DNA of 23,337 nt, taken from positions 1 through 23,337 of the forward strand of contig JAEXUD010000068.1 of the NCBI GenBank assembly GCA_023453025.1, in the 5' to 3' direction. Positions 12,817 to 19,254 of the stretch are shown here, in pieces. The position numbers and the translations under genes were made by a program. Within the stretch, counting starts at the first letter, position 1. Each line of letters starts with the position of its first letter. The stretch comes from Bacillota bacterium (GTDB lineage: Bacteria > Bacillota > Clostridia > Tissierellales > Sedimentibacteraceae). The notes under the pieces were generated by a model. It saw only the letters and a program-made list of their open reading frames with translations. It did not search any database and had not been told where the DNA came from.

Positions 12817-13293
12817 ATGACTGCATATGAAAAATTATTACAGACAGCAGATGATGAGGGTATTGAGGTTATAGAGTTTACTTTTAAAAGTGATATCAAG
12901 GGATTATATTCTGATAATTGCATTGCAATCAGCAGAAAATTGAATACTACTACAGAAAAGAAATGTATACTTGCCGAGGAACTCGGCCACTATTATACAT
13001 CAGAAGGCAATCTTATTGACTTAAAAAACATCTGCAATCGCAAGCAAGAAAGGCAAGCCAGAAATTGGTCTTTTGAAAAGCTGGTTACTTTGAAAAGTCT
13101 GATTAAGGCTTCTTTTGAATGTTGTACAAATTTATATGAGCTTGCTGAATATTTAGATGTAACTGAAGAGTTTCTAAAAGAAGCGTTAGATTATTACCAG
13201 TCAAAGTACGGACTTTACGCTGAAACAGATAACTGTTGCATATATTTCAACCCTCTGACCGTATGTAAATACAAATATAAAAATAAAGATTGA
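12817..13293 (+). CDS. immA: ImmA/IrrE-family (DUF955) metalloprotease-like protein
   Basis: This 158-residue protein has a strong GGGGGAGG ribosome binding site before the ATG at 12817. Family features are the N-terminal YEKLLQTADDEGIEVIEF, the GLYSDNCIAISRKL strand, and the helix CILAEELGHYYTSEGN followed by RKQERQARNWSFEKLV. The usual HExxH zinc motif reads EELGH here, with Glu in the first ligand position. This substitution occurs, to my recollection, in other Firmicutes phage ImmA proteins. The downstream Glu in QERQARNW is the expected third ligand. ImmA proteins cleave the neighbouring XRE repressor to induce the element after DNA damage or signalling; that role is inferred from the pairing. 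Confidence 0.85.
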   Translation: MTAYEKLLQTADDEGIEVIEFTFKSDIKGLYSDNCIAISRKLNTTTEKKCILAEELGHYYTSEGNLIDLKNICNRKQERQARNWSFEKLVTLKSLIKASFECCTNLYELAEYLDVTEEFLKEALDYYQSKYGLYAETDNCCIYFNPLTVCKYKYKNKD

Positions 13294-13339
13294 TATTGCA
13301 ACCATGTACAATTAATATATTTCCCCAATTATTTACGGC

Positions 13340-13371
13340 ATAATCCTCTGTAGCTGCGGGGATTATTTTTT
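13340..13371 (+). terminator. Terminator of the repressor-protease operon
   Basis: ATAATCC (13340-13346) pairs with GGATTAT (13360-13366) and is followed by a run of T residues (13366-13371). It lies 46 nt after the stop of the ImmA-like gene. Confidence 0.65.
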
Positions 13372-13554
13372 ACATTCATATTTTTTATCAATTTTATATG
13401 AAGTATTTGTTCAATCTTTATGAAAATTTTAAATTACGCACCTTTTAAATTTGTAGACTCTTTCTTATTCTCTATCCGTAACCTTTTTGGGTATTATGAA
13501 TATAATATTATGCCCTTATAAAAAGAGGACAACTTATTGAAAAGAAGTGATAAT

Positions 13555-14499
13555 ATGGCAGTTATATTAGTTAACCCTAACATAGACTTGACAACTTTAA
13601 TAGCTTCTGCAACTGTGAATCCGGGTGATGTTTTACTACTGGAAGACGGAGTATACAATCAATCTGTTAACATTTCCAAAAATTATCTTCGAATTGTAGC
13701 TAGAGGACGTAACGCCATTTTTAACGGAGGCAATACATTAGCAGACGCTTTTATCCTAACTAATGTGCAGGGTGTTGAAATCAGAGGCATCACAATTATG
13801 GATTATACTGATGATGGAATACAGCTTACTGCTGGCTTTGCCCATAGAATTTTAAATAACAAGATTATACGTGTAGGAAATAGAGGTATTGCCCTTATTA
13901 GATCGAATTCTAATTTTATATTGAGAAATCAATTTGCACAGGCTTCATATGGCATCAGAGTAGAAACATCTGACGGAAATGTAATTATTCAAAATAAAGT
14001 TTCTCATTGTATCAACGACGGAATTGAAGTATTACCGTCAAATGATACAACAAATTATTTCATAGGCAATTTTGCCGAAAAATGTGGCGGAAATGGACTT
14101 GAAATTTCTGGGATAGGTAATTTTATCTGGAAAAATGTAGCCGTAGGCAACAGTCTAAATGGACTGCGTGCTTTCTTCGGCAATAATAATGTTGTTATTG
14201 AAAATATATCAAAGGATAATGCAGGCGATGCATTTATGTTTTCAGATGTTAACGGATATATGTATAATAATGTTTTTGAAAACAACAGTGAAAGTGGTAT
14301 TGACCTTAGTGGAGATTATAATATTATACTCAATAATCTCATAGCATGCAATAAGGATAACGGCATAAACATTAATGCAGGAGCAGATTTTAACACAATA
14401 TCTAATAATATATTAAGGTATAACACTCCAACTCAAATAAATAATAATGGAGCTAACAATAATTTTATTGATAATACACTTATAAATACTGATTTTTAA
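13555..14499 (+). CDS. Right-handed parallel beta-helix protein (NosD/pectate-lyase-like fold)
   Basis: This 314-residue protein begins MAVILVNPNIDLTTLIASAT and PGDVLLLEDGVYNQSVNI, the usual capping strand of parallel beta-helix proteins. It is then built of about ten turns of roughly 23 residues with motifs such as GVEIRGITIMDYTDDGIQLT, NYFIGNFAEKCGGNGLEIS and NNNVVIENISKDNAGDAF. Asn ladders and G-I/L pairs at turns are typical of NosD-like repeats. No signal peptide is evident and no catalytic triad of a known pectate lyase can be recognised, so binding or polysaccharide processing is equally possible. The start could also be the TTG at 13537, preceded by AGAGGA; I prefer the ATG. It lies between the tailocin control genes and holin copy 2. 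Confidence 0.8.
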   Translation: MAVILVNPNIDLTTLIASATVNPGDVLLLEDGVYNQSVNISKNYLRIVARGRNAIFNGGNTLADAFILTNVQGVEIRGITIMDYTDDGIQLTAGFAHRILNNKIIRVGNRGIALIRSNSNFILRNQFAQASYGIRVETSDGNVIIQNKVSHCINDGIEVLPSNDTTNYFIGNFAEKCGGNGLEISGIGNFIWKNVAVGNSLNGLRAFFGNNNVVIENISKDNAGDAFMFSDVNGYMYNNVFENNSESGIDLSGDYNIILNNLIACNKDNGININAGADFNTISNNILRYNTPTQINNNGANNNFIDNTLINTDF

Positions 14500-14501
14500 A
14501 A

Positions 14502-14529
14502 TAACCGGGCATTTCAGCCCGGTTACTTT
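14502..14529. terminator. Bidirectional terminator between beta-helix gene and holin copy 2
   Basis: TAACCGGGC (14502-14510) and GCCCGGTTA (14517-14525) form a perfect 9-bp GC-rich stem with a 6-nt loop, followed by TTTT-rich DNA rightward. It separates convergent transcription of the beta-helix gene and the second holin. Confidence 0.8.
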
Positions 14530-14640
14530 TCTGTATTTCCACTGAGAATCCATTATTTAGCAATGGCGCTCAATTGCAGCCTTTGTTATATCTAACTCTT
14601 ATCACTCATCACCTGTAATATTGTCCCGTCTATGACTACT

Positions 14641-15081
14641 CTAATCATCTCTTGAGCAATCTTTATTTTTAAGCACTTCCAATGTTCTTTTAATTATATC
14701 CGGTATAGGCACACCCATCAAACCTGCATTCTCAATTATGCTTATTGCCTCGTTTACAGCATAGCCAATTATAACCGCATCCCTTATAATTTCTGTACCG
14801 GTCATTTTATCCAGCTGGGTGGCAACCAGTACAATCATCAGTGTTACACCTTTTTTAAACAAACCTTTCCATCCGGCTTTACTTTCTAAAGCTCCTGTTT
14901 CGGTTTTTTCGGATTTCTTAAACACTCCGGCAACAATCAGTCCTGTCATATAATCGACAGCCATAAATAGCACTAATGTTTGTAATGCCATATCCCAACC
15001 TCCGAGCAAGTTTGCTATTACACTGCCACTCATACCTAGAACACTTAATACACCGATTTTAAAATTATTTATATTTTCCAT
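14641..15081 (-). CDS. Phage holin (TcdE-like family), copy 2
   Basis: This 146-residue protein is about 86% identical by eye to copy 1 at 485-925. Differences cluster at the extreme C-terminus (KDCSRDD against REGVDNG). Hydrophobic segments and the WDMALQTLVLFMAVDY and GVPIPDIIKRTLE motifs are intact. I place the start at the ATG at 15081, which has AGGGAG 11 nt upstream and matches copy 1; an ATG 21 nt earlier contains that site and is unlikely. Upstream similarity with copy 1 continues for about 100 bp, including a shared TATAATATA, so the duplicated unit is larger than the gene. No amidase follows, only an 18-codon frame overlapping the stop. Confidence 0.88.
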   Translation of the reverse strand: MENINNFKIGVLSVLGMSGSVIANLLGGWDMALQTLVLFMAVDYMTGLIVAGVFKKSEKTETGALESKAGWKGLFKKGVTLMIVLVATQLDKMTGTEIIRDAVIIGYAVNEAISIIENAGLMGVPIPDIIKRTLEVLKNKDCSRDD

Positions 15082-15279
15082 AATGGCTACATCTCCCTTC
15101 ATAAGGAGCTATTCAGCTCCATAATATATTATATGTTTGTTGTTTAAGCTTGTCTCAAAGCTGGCGCAGTTGCTCCCATTTCAGCGATTTATTTACCTGA
15201 TTCCACACAATCCGTATTTTACTGTCCCCAGGAACTCATATTTATATGTCATGCTTCTGATATACTAATTTTCGTATAT

Positions 15280-15302
15280 AAAAAGGACCTTTCAAAGATC
15301 CT
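15280..15302 (-). terminator. Terminator after the small membrane protein gene
   Basis: In the leftward transcript AGGATC pairs with GGTCCT (15302-15297 and 15289-15284, one G-U pair) around a 7-nt loop and is followed by TTTTT. It lies 2 nt after the stop codon. Confidence 0.55.
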
Positions 15303-15304
15303 CT

Positions 15305-15721
15305 TCATATAAGTTTATAATATGGTTTGTCTTCATCAAACATCCACCACCTTAACCAGTCATCCAAGATGATAGCAGGTAATGATAATAAAAACCATAG
15401 AGTGCTGTATTGCAAGCTTACTTGCCCCAATAAATTAAATGGCATGCTGCTATAATCCCAAACCTCTAAATGCAGGTATACATTTAGAATTAATCCGGCT
15501 ATAAACTCTGCAGCTGTAACAATAACAGCAGCAATTAACTGTTGCCTCCACAACGGTGTGTCAAATGATAGGTATTCATTTATTAAACCTATCAGTATAA
15601 AACAAATACCTCCTACTATAAACATGCTTACATGACTGTATCCGCGCCAGAGTATTTCAATTAAATAATACAACAACCCGCCGATTGTAAATAAACATAA
15701 GTTCTTGCTTAACTGTTTCAT
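15305..15721 (-). CDS. Small multi-pass membrane protein, putative ABC-transporter type IV family (PF06541-like)
   Basis: This 138-residue protein has about four membrane spans (near residues 9-22, 32-46, 62-82 and 104-120). Its motifs YYLIEILWRGYSHVSMFIVG, WDYSSMPFNLLGQVSLQYS and a C-terminal LDDWLRW are characteristic of the CmpB-like 'putative ABC-transporter type IV' family found widely in Clostridia. Function is unknown despite the family name; no ATPase gene is nearby. A GAGGTGAT site lies 7 nt from the ATG. It is transcribed alone, ending in its own terminator. Confidence 0.75.
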   Translation of the reverse strand: MKQLSKNLCLFTIGGLLYYLIEILWRGYSHVSMFIVGGICFILIGLINEYLSFDTPLWRQQLIAAVIVTAAEFIAGLILNVYLHLEVWDYSSMPFNLLGQVSLQYSTLWFLLSLPAIILDDWLRWWMFDEDKPYYKLI

Positions 15722-15917
15722 ATATTATATCACCTCATAGTATATAATTATGCTTTCAATCGTTTCACGAGTATTACATTTTCTAATAATAAGAAGAATA
15801 ATAAGTAAAGCAACATCATACATATTATAAATAACCTGTTAATTTGTGAGATATAGGGATAATATAGTATAAAAAATGGTTTATTTCTTAAATTTTAAAA
15901 CTTATTCCATAAAATGT

Positions 15918-15946
15918 TTGATTATTTTGTCATAATGTGATATTAT
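15918..15946 (+). promoter_or_regulatory. Sigma-A-type promoter for the riboswitch transcript
   Basis: TTGATT (15918-15923) and TATTAT (15941-15946) are spaced 17 nt, with a TGTGA extension before the -10 box. Transcription would start near 15953, about 20 nt before the c-di-GMP aptamer. The rest of the gap from 15722 to 15917 is AT-rich and I see nothing else in it. Confidence 0.65.
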
Positions 15947-15971
15947 GGTATAAATAAAAATTCAACTTCAA

Positions 15972-16058
15972 CCGATAATAGCAAAACTAATGAAAGTTAG
16001 TGACGCAAAGCTACAGGGCCTTTAAACTGGCAGCCAGCTACCGAATGGGAGTTTTTTT
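15972..16058 (+). promoter_or_regulatory. c-di-GMP-I (GEMM-I) riboswitch
   Basis: The aptamer shows the invariant GACGCAAAGCTAC stretch after a 6-bp helix capped by a GAAA tetraloop (ACTAAT/GTTAGT), then an AGGGCC arm, GGCAGCCAG and the 3' CTACCGA. Together these are diagnostic of class I cyclic-di-GMP riboswitches. Seven T residues follow at 16052-16058. CTACC (16038-16042) can pair weakly with GGGAG (16047-16051) to make a terminator that would compete with the aptamer's 3' strand, so ligand binding could permit read-through (an ON switch). This mechanism is inferred and the hairpin is weak. It controls the small secreted protein 45 nt downstream. Confidence 0.9.
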
Positions 16059-16102
16059 GTTTACCTCATATAAAGGTTGAAGCATAGTGGAGGGTAAAAG
16101 AA

Positions 16103-16492
16103 ATGTACAAAAGATTAAGAAAGGCAACATCAGTAATTCTTATTATGGTTTGTTTGTTAACATTGTTTGGACCTACGGCTTATGCTAAAGAAAAACCAAA
16201 TGAGGCAGCTTATGAAGTAATATTGAAAAGGGTTGACAAAACTAATGATTACATTTTTAAATCTGTCGAAAAGGCCATAAAACAAGCTGACAAAGCTCAG
16301 AAACATGAAAGTGGCGAAGATTTAGAAGAATGCATTGATGAAATTATTGAAGATTTACTTGAGAAAACTGAAGAAAAAGTGGACAAATTAATTGAAGATG
16401 CTGCTGATGTAGGGATTGTAATTACAAAGACTTACGTTGAAGTGTCAATAGGCGGAAGAATCGTATTAGTTGATCCATGCTATGCACATTAA
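16103..16492 (+). CDS. Small secreted protein under c-di-GMP riboswitch control
   Basis: This 129-residue protein has a classic signal peptide: basic MYKRLRK, a hydrophobic core (ATSVILIMVCLLTLFG), and a likely cleavage after AYA at about residue 28. The mature part is a highly charged helical region (for example YIFKSVEKAIKQADKAQ and EEKVDKLIEDAADVG) followed by a short beta C-terminus VGIVITKTYVEVSIGGRIVL and a DPCYAH end with one Cys. I do not recognise a family. GGAGGG lies 8 nt from the ATG. Being downstream of a c-di-GMP-I aptamer, it is likely produced according to the motile/sessile state; adhesion or matrix roles are common for such targets but unproven here. Confidence 0.82.
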   Translation: MYKRLRKATSVILIMVCLLTLFGPTAYAKEKPNEAAYEVILKRVDKTNDYIFKSVEKAIKQADKAQKHESGEDLEECIDEIIEDLLEKTEEKVDKLIEDAADVGIVITKTYVEVSIGGRIVLVDPCYAH

Positions 16493-16505
16493 TAAATTAT
16501 AATTT

Positions 16506-16530
16506 AGGAGGGAGTATTCTCTCCTATTAT
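16506..16530 (+). terminator. Terminator after the riboswitch-controlled gene
   Basis: AGGAGGGA (16506-16513) and TCTCTCCT (16518-16525) form an 8-bp stem (one G-U) with a 4-nt loop, followed by ATTATTTTATTT. It separates this gene from the HD-GYP gene. Confidence 0.65.
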
Positions 16531-16602
16531 TTTATTTCAAATATAATTTCTTTTTTTTAATAATATGCTATAATATATTATATTTGCTTAAGGAGTGATG
16601 AA

Positions 16603-17511
16603 ATGGACGGACTATTTATATGCAAAGATAATAAATATATTGATCAGGTTAGAGGAACTTCAATACTGAGCCTTCTTGCAAGAAAAGATGATTTTGAAAT
16701 TATGTTATATGAATTCAAGGCAGAACGGCCAAATAGTATTACTCCGGGAAGCACTGCTGACTTAATGGAATTTTACTATATTTTAGAAGGATCAATTGTC
16801 ATTGATGACGGTAATAAATCTGTTAAAATGCAAAAGGACGATTATTTTTACGTAAATAATATAAAAGAAACAGTACCATTCAGGACTCTCACTGATACAA
16901 AAATGTTATATATTACATCCCAACCGGTTTACAGCTTACTATATACATATACTGACGATTTAAGAAATCTGTTAGATAAATCCGAACAAAAGGATGTGTA
17001 CACTTATAAGCATAGCAACAGAGTTCAGGATTATTCTGTAAAGGTAGCCGGCAAACTTGGGCTTTCAGGTGAAATAAATTACTCTATAGCTTTAGCCTCC
17101 CTTTTCCACGATGTTGGAAAGTGCTTTATTCCTGATGAAATATTAAACAAACCCTCAAAGCTAAGCGATGAAGAATTCAACTATATTAAAAAGCACAGCA
17201 CATACAGTTCAGAATTATTGCAGGGTAAATTCAGCGAAGACATCTCCGAGATTGTTGAGGCACATCATGAAAGATTAGACGGGTCGGGATACCCAAAGGG
17301 ATTAAAAGGTGATGAAATACGTATTGAAGCCAAAATTATAGCAGTGGCTGATTCCTATGATGCCATGACATCAGATAGAGCCTATCGTAATGCTTTAACA
17401 CCAAAAGAAGCTATGGATGAATTAAAGCACTGTATTGGTAAATTCTATGATAATAATATAGTACTGGCTTTGGAACAGGTGTTAATCGAAGATGGTGTTC
17501 TTAATAATTAA
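16603..17511 (+). CDS. Cupin-HD-GYP protein, predicted c-di-GMP phosphodiesterase
   Basis: This 302-residue protein has two domains. Residues about 25-110 form a cupin-like beta barrel (GSTADLMEFYYILEGSIVI, then MQKDDYFYVNNIKETVPF), probably a ligand or signal sensor. Residues about 125-295 are an HD-GYP domain: the HD pair in FHDVGK (169-170), the second His block HHERLDGSGYPKG (221-233) including the GYP motif, and AKIIAVADSYDAMTSDRAYR. All expected metal ligands appear to be present, so it should hydrolyse c-di-GMP. The ATG follows AGGAGTGATG. It lies just after a riboswitch-controlled gene that responds to the same nucleotide, with an intervening terminator, and has its own likely TATAAT at about 16570. 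Confidence 0.9.
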   Translation: MDGLFICKDNKYIDQVRGTSILSLLARKDDFEIMLYEFKAERPNSITPGSTADLMEFYYILEGSIVIDDGNKSVKMQKDDYFYVNNIKETVPFRTLTDTKMLYITSQPVYSLLYTYTDDLRNLLDKSEQKDVYTYKHSNRVQDYSVKVAGKLGLSGEINYSIALASLFHDVGKCFIPDEILNKPSKLSDEEFNYIKKHSTYSSELLQGKFSEDISEIVEAHHERLDGSGYPKGLKGDEIRIEAKIIAVADSYDAMTSDRAYRNALTPKEAMDELKHCIGKFYDNNIVLALEQVLIEDGVLNN

Positions 17512-17601
17512 CTCTTTGAATATTCTCTAATATTTGCCAAAATAAAACTACCGAATAAACCAATACTAATTTATATAAATATTATATAAGGAAGTGTGTT
17601 T

Positions 17602-17805
17602 ATGAATAAAGTGCATTATACTGTATCTCGGATTCAAAATAACAATATGAAGACTCAGTTGAAAAATGTTTTGAATGATATTGAAGGTGTCGGCATGGTT
17701 AATATAGATATAGGCAGAGGTTCAATAGAAGTTGGCTATGACGATACTACCGATACAAGCCTAATAAGGCAGTGCATTGAAGACGCCGGATGTAAAATAG
17801 AATAA
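17602..17805 (+). CDS. HMA-like ferredoxin-fold protein without the metal-binding CxxC
   Basis: This 67-residue protein has the beta-alpha-beta-beta-alpha-beta pattern of heavy-metal-associated domains: KVHYTVSRI, a helix MKTQLKNVLNDIEG, VGMVNIDIGRGSIEVGYDD, a helix SLIRQCIEDAG, and CKIE. The usual MxCxxC after strand 1 is absent; only two Cys remain near the C-terminus (QCIEDAGCKIE). It may therefore be a non-metal-binding relative with regulatory or protein-contact function. AAGGAAG lies 7 nt from the ATG at 17602; the GTG at 17596 is too close to it. Transcription ends at the palindrome downstream. Confidence 0.72.
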   Translation: MNKVHYTVSRIQNNNMKTQLKNVLNDIEGVGMVNIDIGRGSIEVGYDDTTDTSLIRQCIEDAGCKIE

Positions 17806-17861
17806 TAATGATATGAGCTTCAAAGCTTGGAGCTTATAATAAATACTTTCTTCATGAATAA

Positions 17862-17895
17862 GAGATAATTGCAGCTGCAATTATCTCCTGTTTTT
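17862..17895 (+). terminator. Terminator between the HMA-like and lectin genes
   Basis: A perfect 26-nt palindrome (17862-17887, 13-bp arms around GCAG/CTGC) is followed by CCTGTTTTTATTG rightward. It terminates the HMA-like transcript and probably helps end the convergent lectin transcript. Confidence 0.75.
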
Positions 17896-19102
17896 ATTGT
17901 TCACTCAAGGTATGAATCAGATTCCTATTTTGTCCTCTGGCAAATACATCGGTTCGCCTTGGTCCCCATGATACTGCCGCCGGTTCCGAGTCAATGTTCC
18001 CCCCCAGATCCTGCCATTCCTCCCATCGAGATCCGTTCCAGGTTCTTTTGAACAATCTGTTATTAGTTCCTCTGGCAAATACATCAAGATGATTTGCACG
18101 TTTCGAAGATGCAGCCGGACCTGATGTCAATGTTCCGCCAAGGCTTTCCCATCCGCTCCAGCGACTTCCATCCCACCACTTATGAATTAAATCATTATTT
18201 GAACCTCTTGCAAACACATCAATTCTATTTGGTCCCCAAGATACTGCTGCAGGCGAAGAAGTCATATTTCCTCCAAGATTTTCCCACTCACTCCAGCGGC
18301 TTCCATTCCACCATTTATGCCACAATGCATTATCTGTTCCTCTTACAAATGTGTCTATGCGATTTGCTCCCCAGGATGCAGCTGCAGGCGCTGAAGTAAG
18401 TACTCCTCCGAGGTTTTCCCACTCGCTCCATCGACTTCCGTCCCACCATTTATGCCACATTGCATTATCGGTTCCCCTTACAAATGTGTCTATACGATTC
18501 GGTCCCCAAGAAACTGCTGCCGGCGCTGAAGTCAAACCTCCTCCAAGGTTTTCCCACTCGCTCCAGGCTCTTCCGTCCCACCATTTATGCCACATTGCAT
18601 TGTCGGTTCCTCCGGCAAACACATCGATACGCCTTGGTCCCCAAGAAGCTGCCCCGGGTGCTGTTGTCAATGTTCCTCCAAGGCTCTCCCACTCAGCCCA
18701 TCCAGGTGCAGGAGAAGGCCCCGGTCCAGGTTGCTCGTCAGCAATTAATCTCAGAACTATATCAATAATTCTTAGTATATATCTGTCCACAATGTTTCTA
18801 GGAATATTTACTTGTCTTATCATTAGATTAAACCACGGGTACTGGTTTTGGAACTGATCATAAATCTGCCGGGGCGGTCGGTTTGAATCTGCTTGATTGA
18901 GCAAAAACCCAATCAAAAAAAGCATTAAGTAGTCTATTAAATTTCTGTTTAATCCGCGTTGTTCCAATTCCCTGTATATATCATCGTTTTGTGAACGAAA
19001 TCTCCTCATAATTTCTTGAGAATCTCTCTGTTGTTGTGTTCCCATCAAATTAGAATCATTAAAAAATGGAAACTGAAATCCATCATACGGGTTTCTATAC
19101 AT
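17894..19102 (-). CDS. Six-repeat beta-propeller lectin-like protein (DUF346/PLL-type)
   Basis: This 402-residue protein has an N-terminal helical domain (about residues 1-122, with DYLMLFLIGFLLNQ and DRYILRIIDIVLRLI), a Gly-Pro linker (PGPGPSPAPG), then six tandem 45-residue repeats (135-402). Each repeat has the pattern W-EWE-LGG---S-PAA-SWG-NRIDVF-RG--N---HKWW-GSR, which matches DUF346 repeats forming the bladed sugar-binding propellers of PLL-type lectins. Repeats 2 to 4 are nearly identical; repeat 5 has diverged (SSKRANHLDVF). No signal peptide is visible, so the protein may be released by lysis or assembled through its N-terminal domain. AGGAGG lies 5 nt before the ATG. Confidence 0.85.
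   Translation of the reverse strand: MYRNPYDGFQFPFFNDSNLMGTQQQRDSQEIMRRFRSQNDDIYRELEQRGLNRNLIDYLMLFLIGFLLNQADSNRPPRQIYDQFQNQYPWFNLMIRQVNIPRNIVDRYILRIIDIVLRLIADEQPGPGPSPAPGWAEWESLGGTLTTAPGAASWGPRRIDVFAGGTDNAMWHKWWDGRAWSEWENLGGGLTSAPAAVSWGPNRIDTFVRGTDNAMWHKWWDGSRWSEWENLGGVLTSAPAAASWGANRIDTFVRGTDNALWHKWWNGSRWSEWENLGGNMTSSPAAVSWGPNRIDVFARGSNNDLIHKWWDGSRWSGWESLGGTLTSGPAASSKRANHLDVFARGTNNRLFKRTWNGSRWEEWQDLGGNIDSEPAAVSWGPRRTDVFARGQNRNLIHTLSEQ
17897..18700 (-). repeat. Tandem 135-bp coding repeats of the lectin gene
   Basis: Six head-to-tail units of 135 bp encode the propeller blades. The DNA of units 1-4 is highly similar; the segment around ttccgtcccaccatttatgc recurs exactly 135 bp apart (18436 and 18571). 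Such arrays expand or contract by slippage or recombination. Confidence 0.85.
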
Positions 19103-19254
19103 ACAAACCTCCTAAAATAATAAACTTTGTTATATTATTTTATTTGAATATCTTTTATATGTTCCTGTTATTAAAATTATAATTTATATAATGGAACTTT
19201 AATGAATAATAAATCGTCTAAATAAAAAACATAAATTATTGGCAGGAGGTTCTA

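Noticed and set aside
12543..12923. Minus-strand frames opposite the repressor and protease genes
   Set aside because: They are shadows of two well-supported plus-strand genes with family motifs.
1..15100. Complete inducible prophage
   Set aside because: No terminase, portal, capsid, integrase, replication gene or attachment site is visible; only the tail, control and lysis parts are present.
18351..18857. Long plus-strand frames across the lectin gene
   Set aside because: They are complement-strand shadows of the 135-bp coding repeats; the minus-strand frame gives the regular blade motif and has a proper ribosome binding site.
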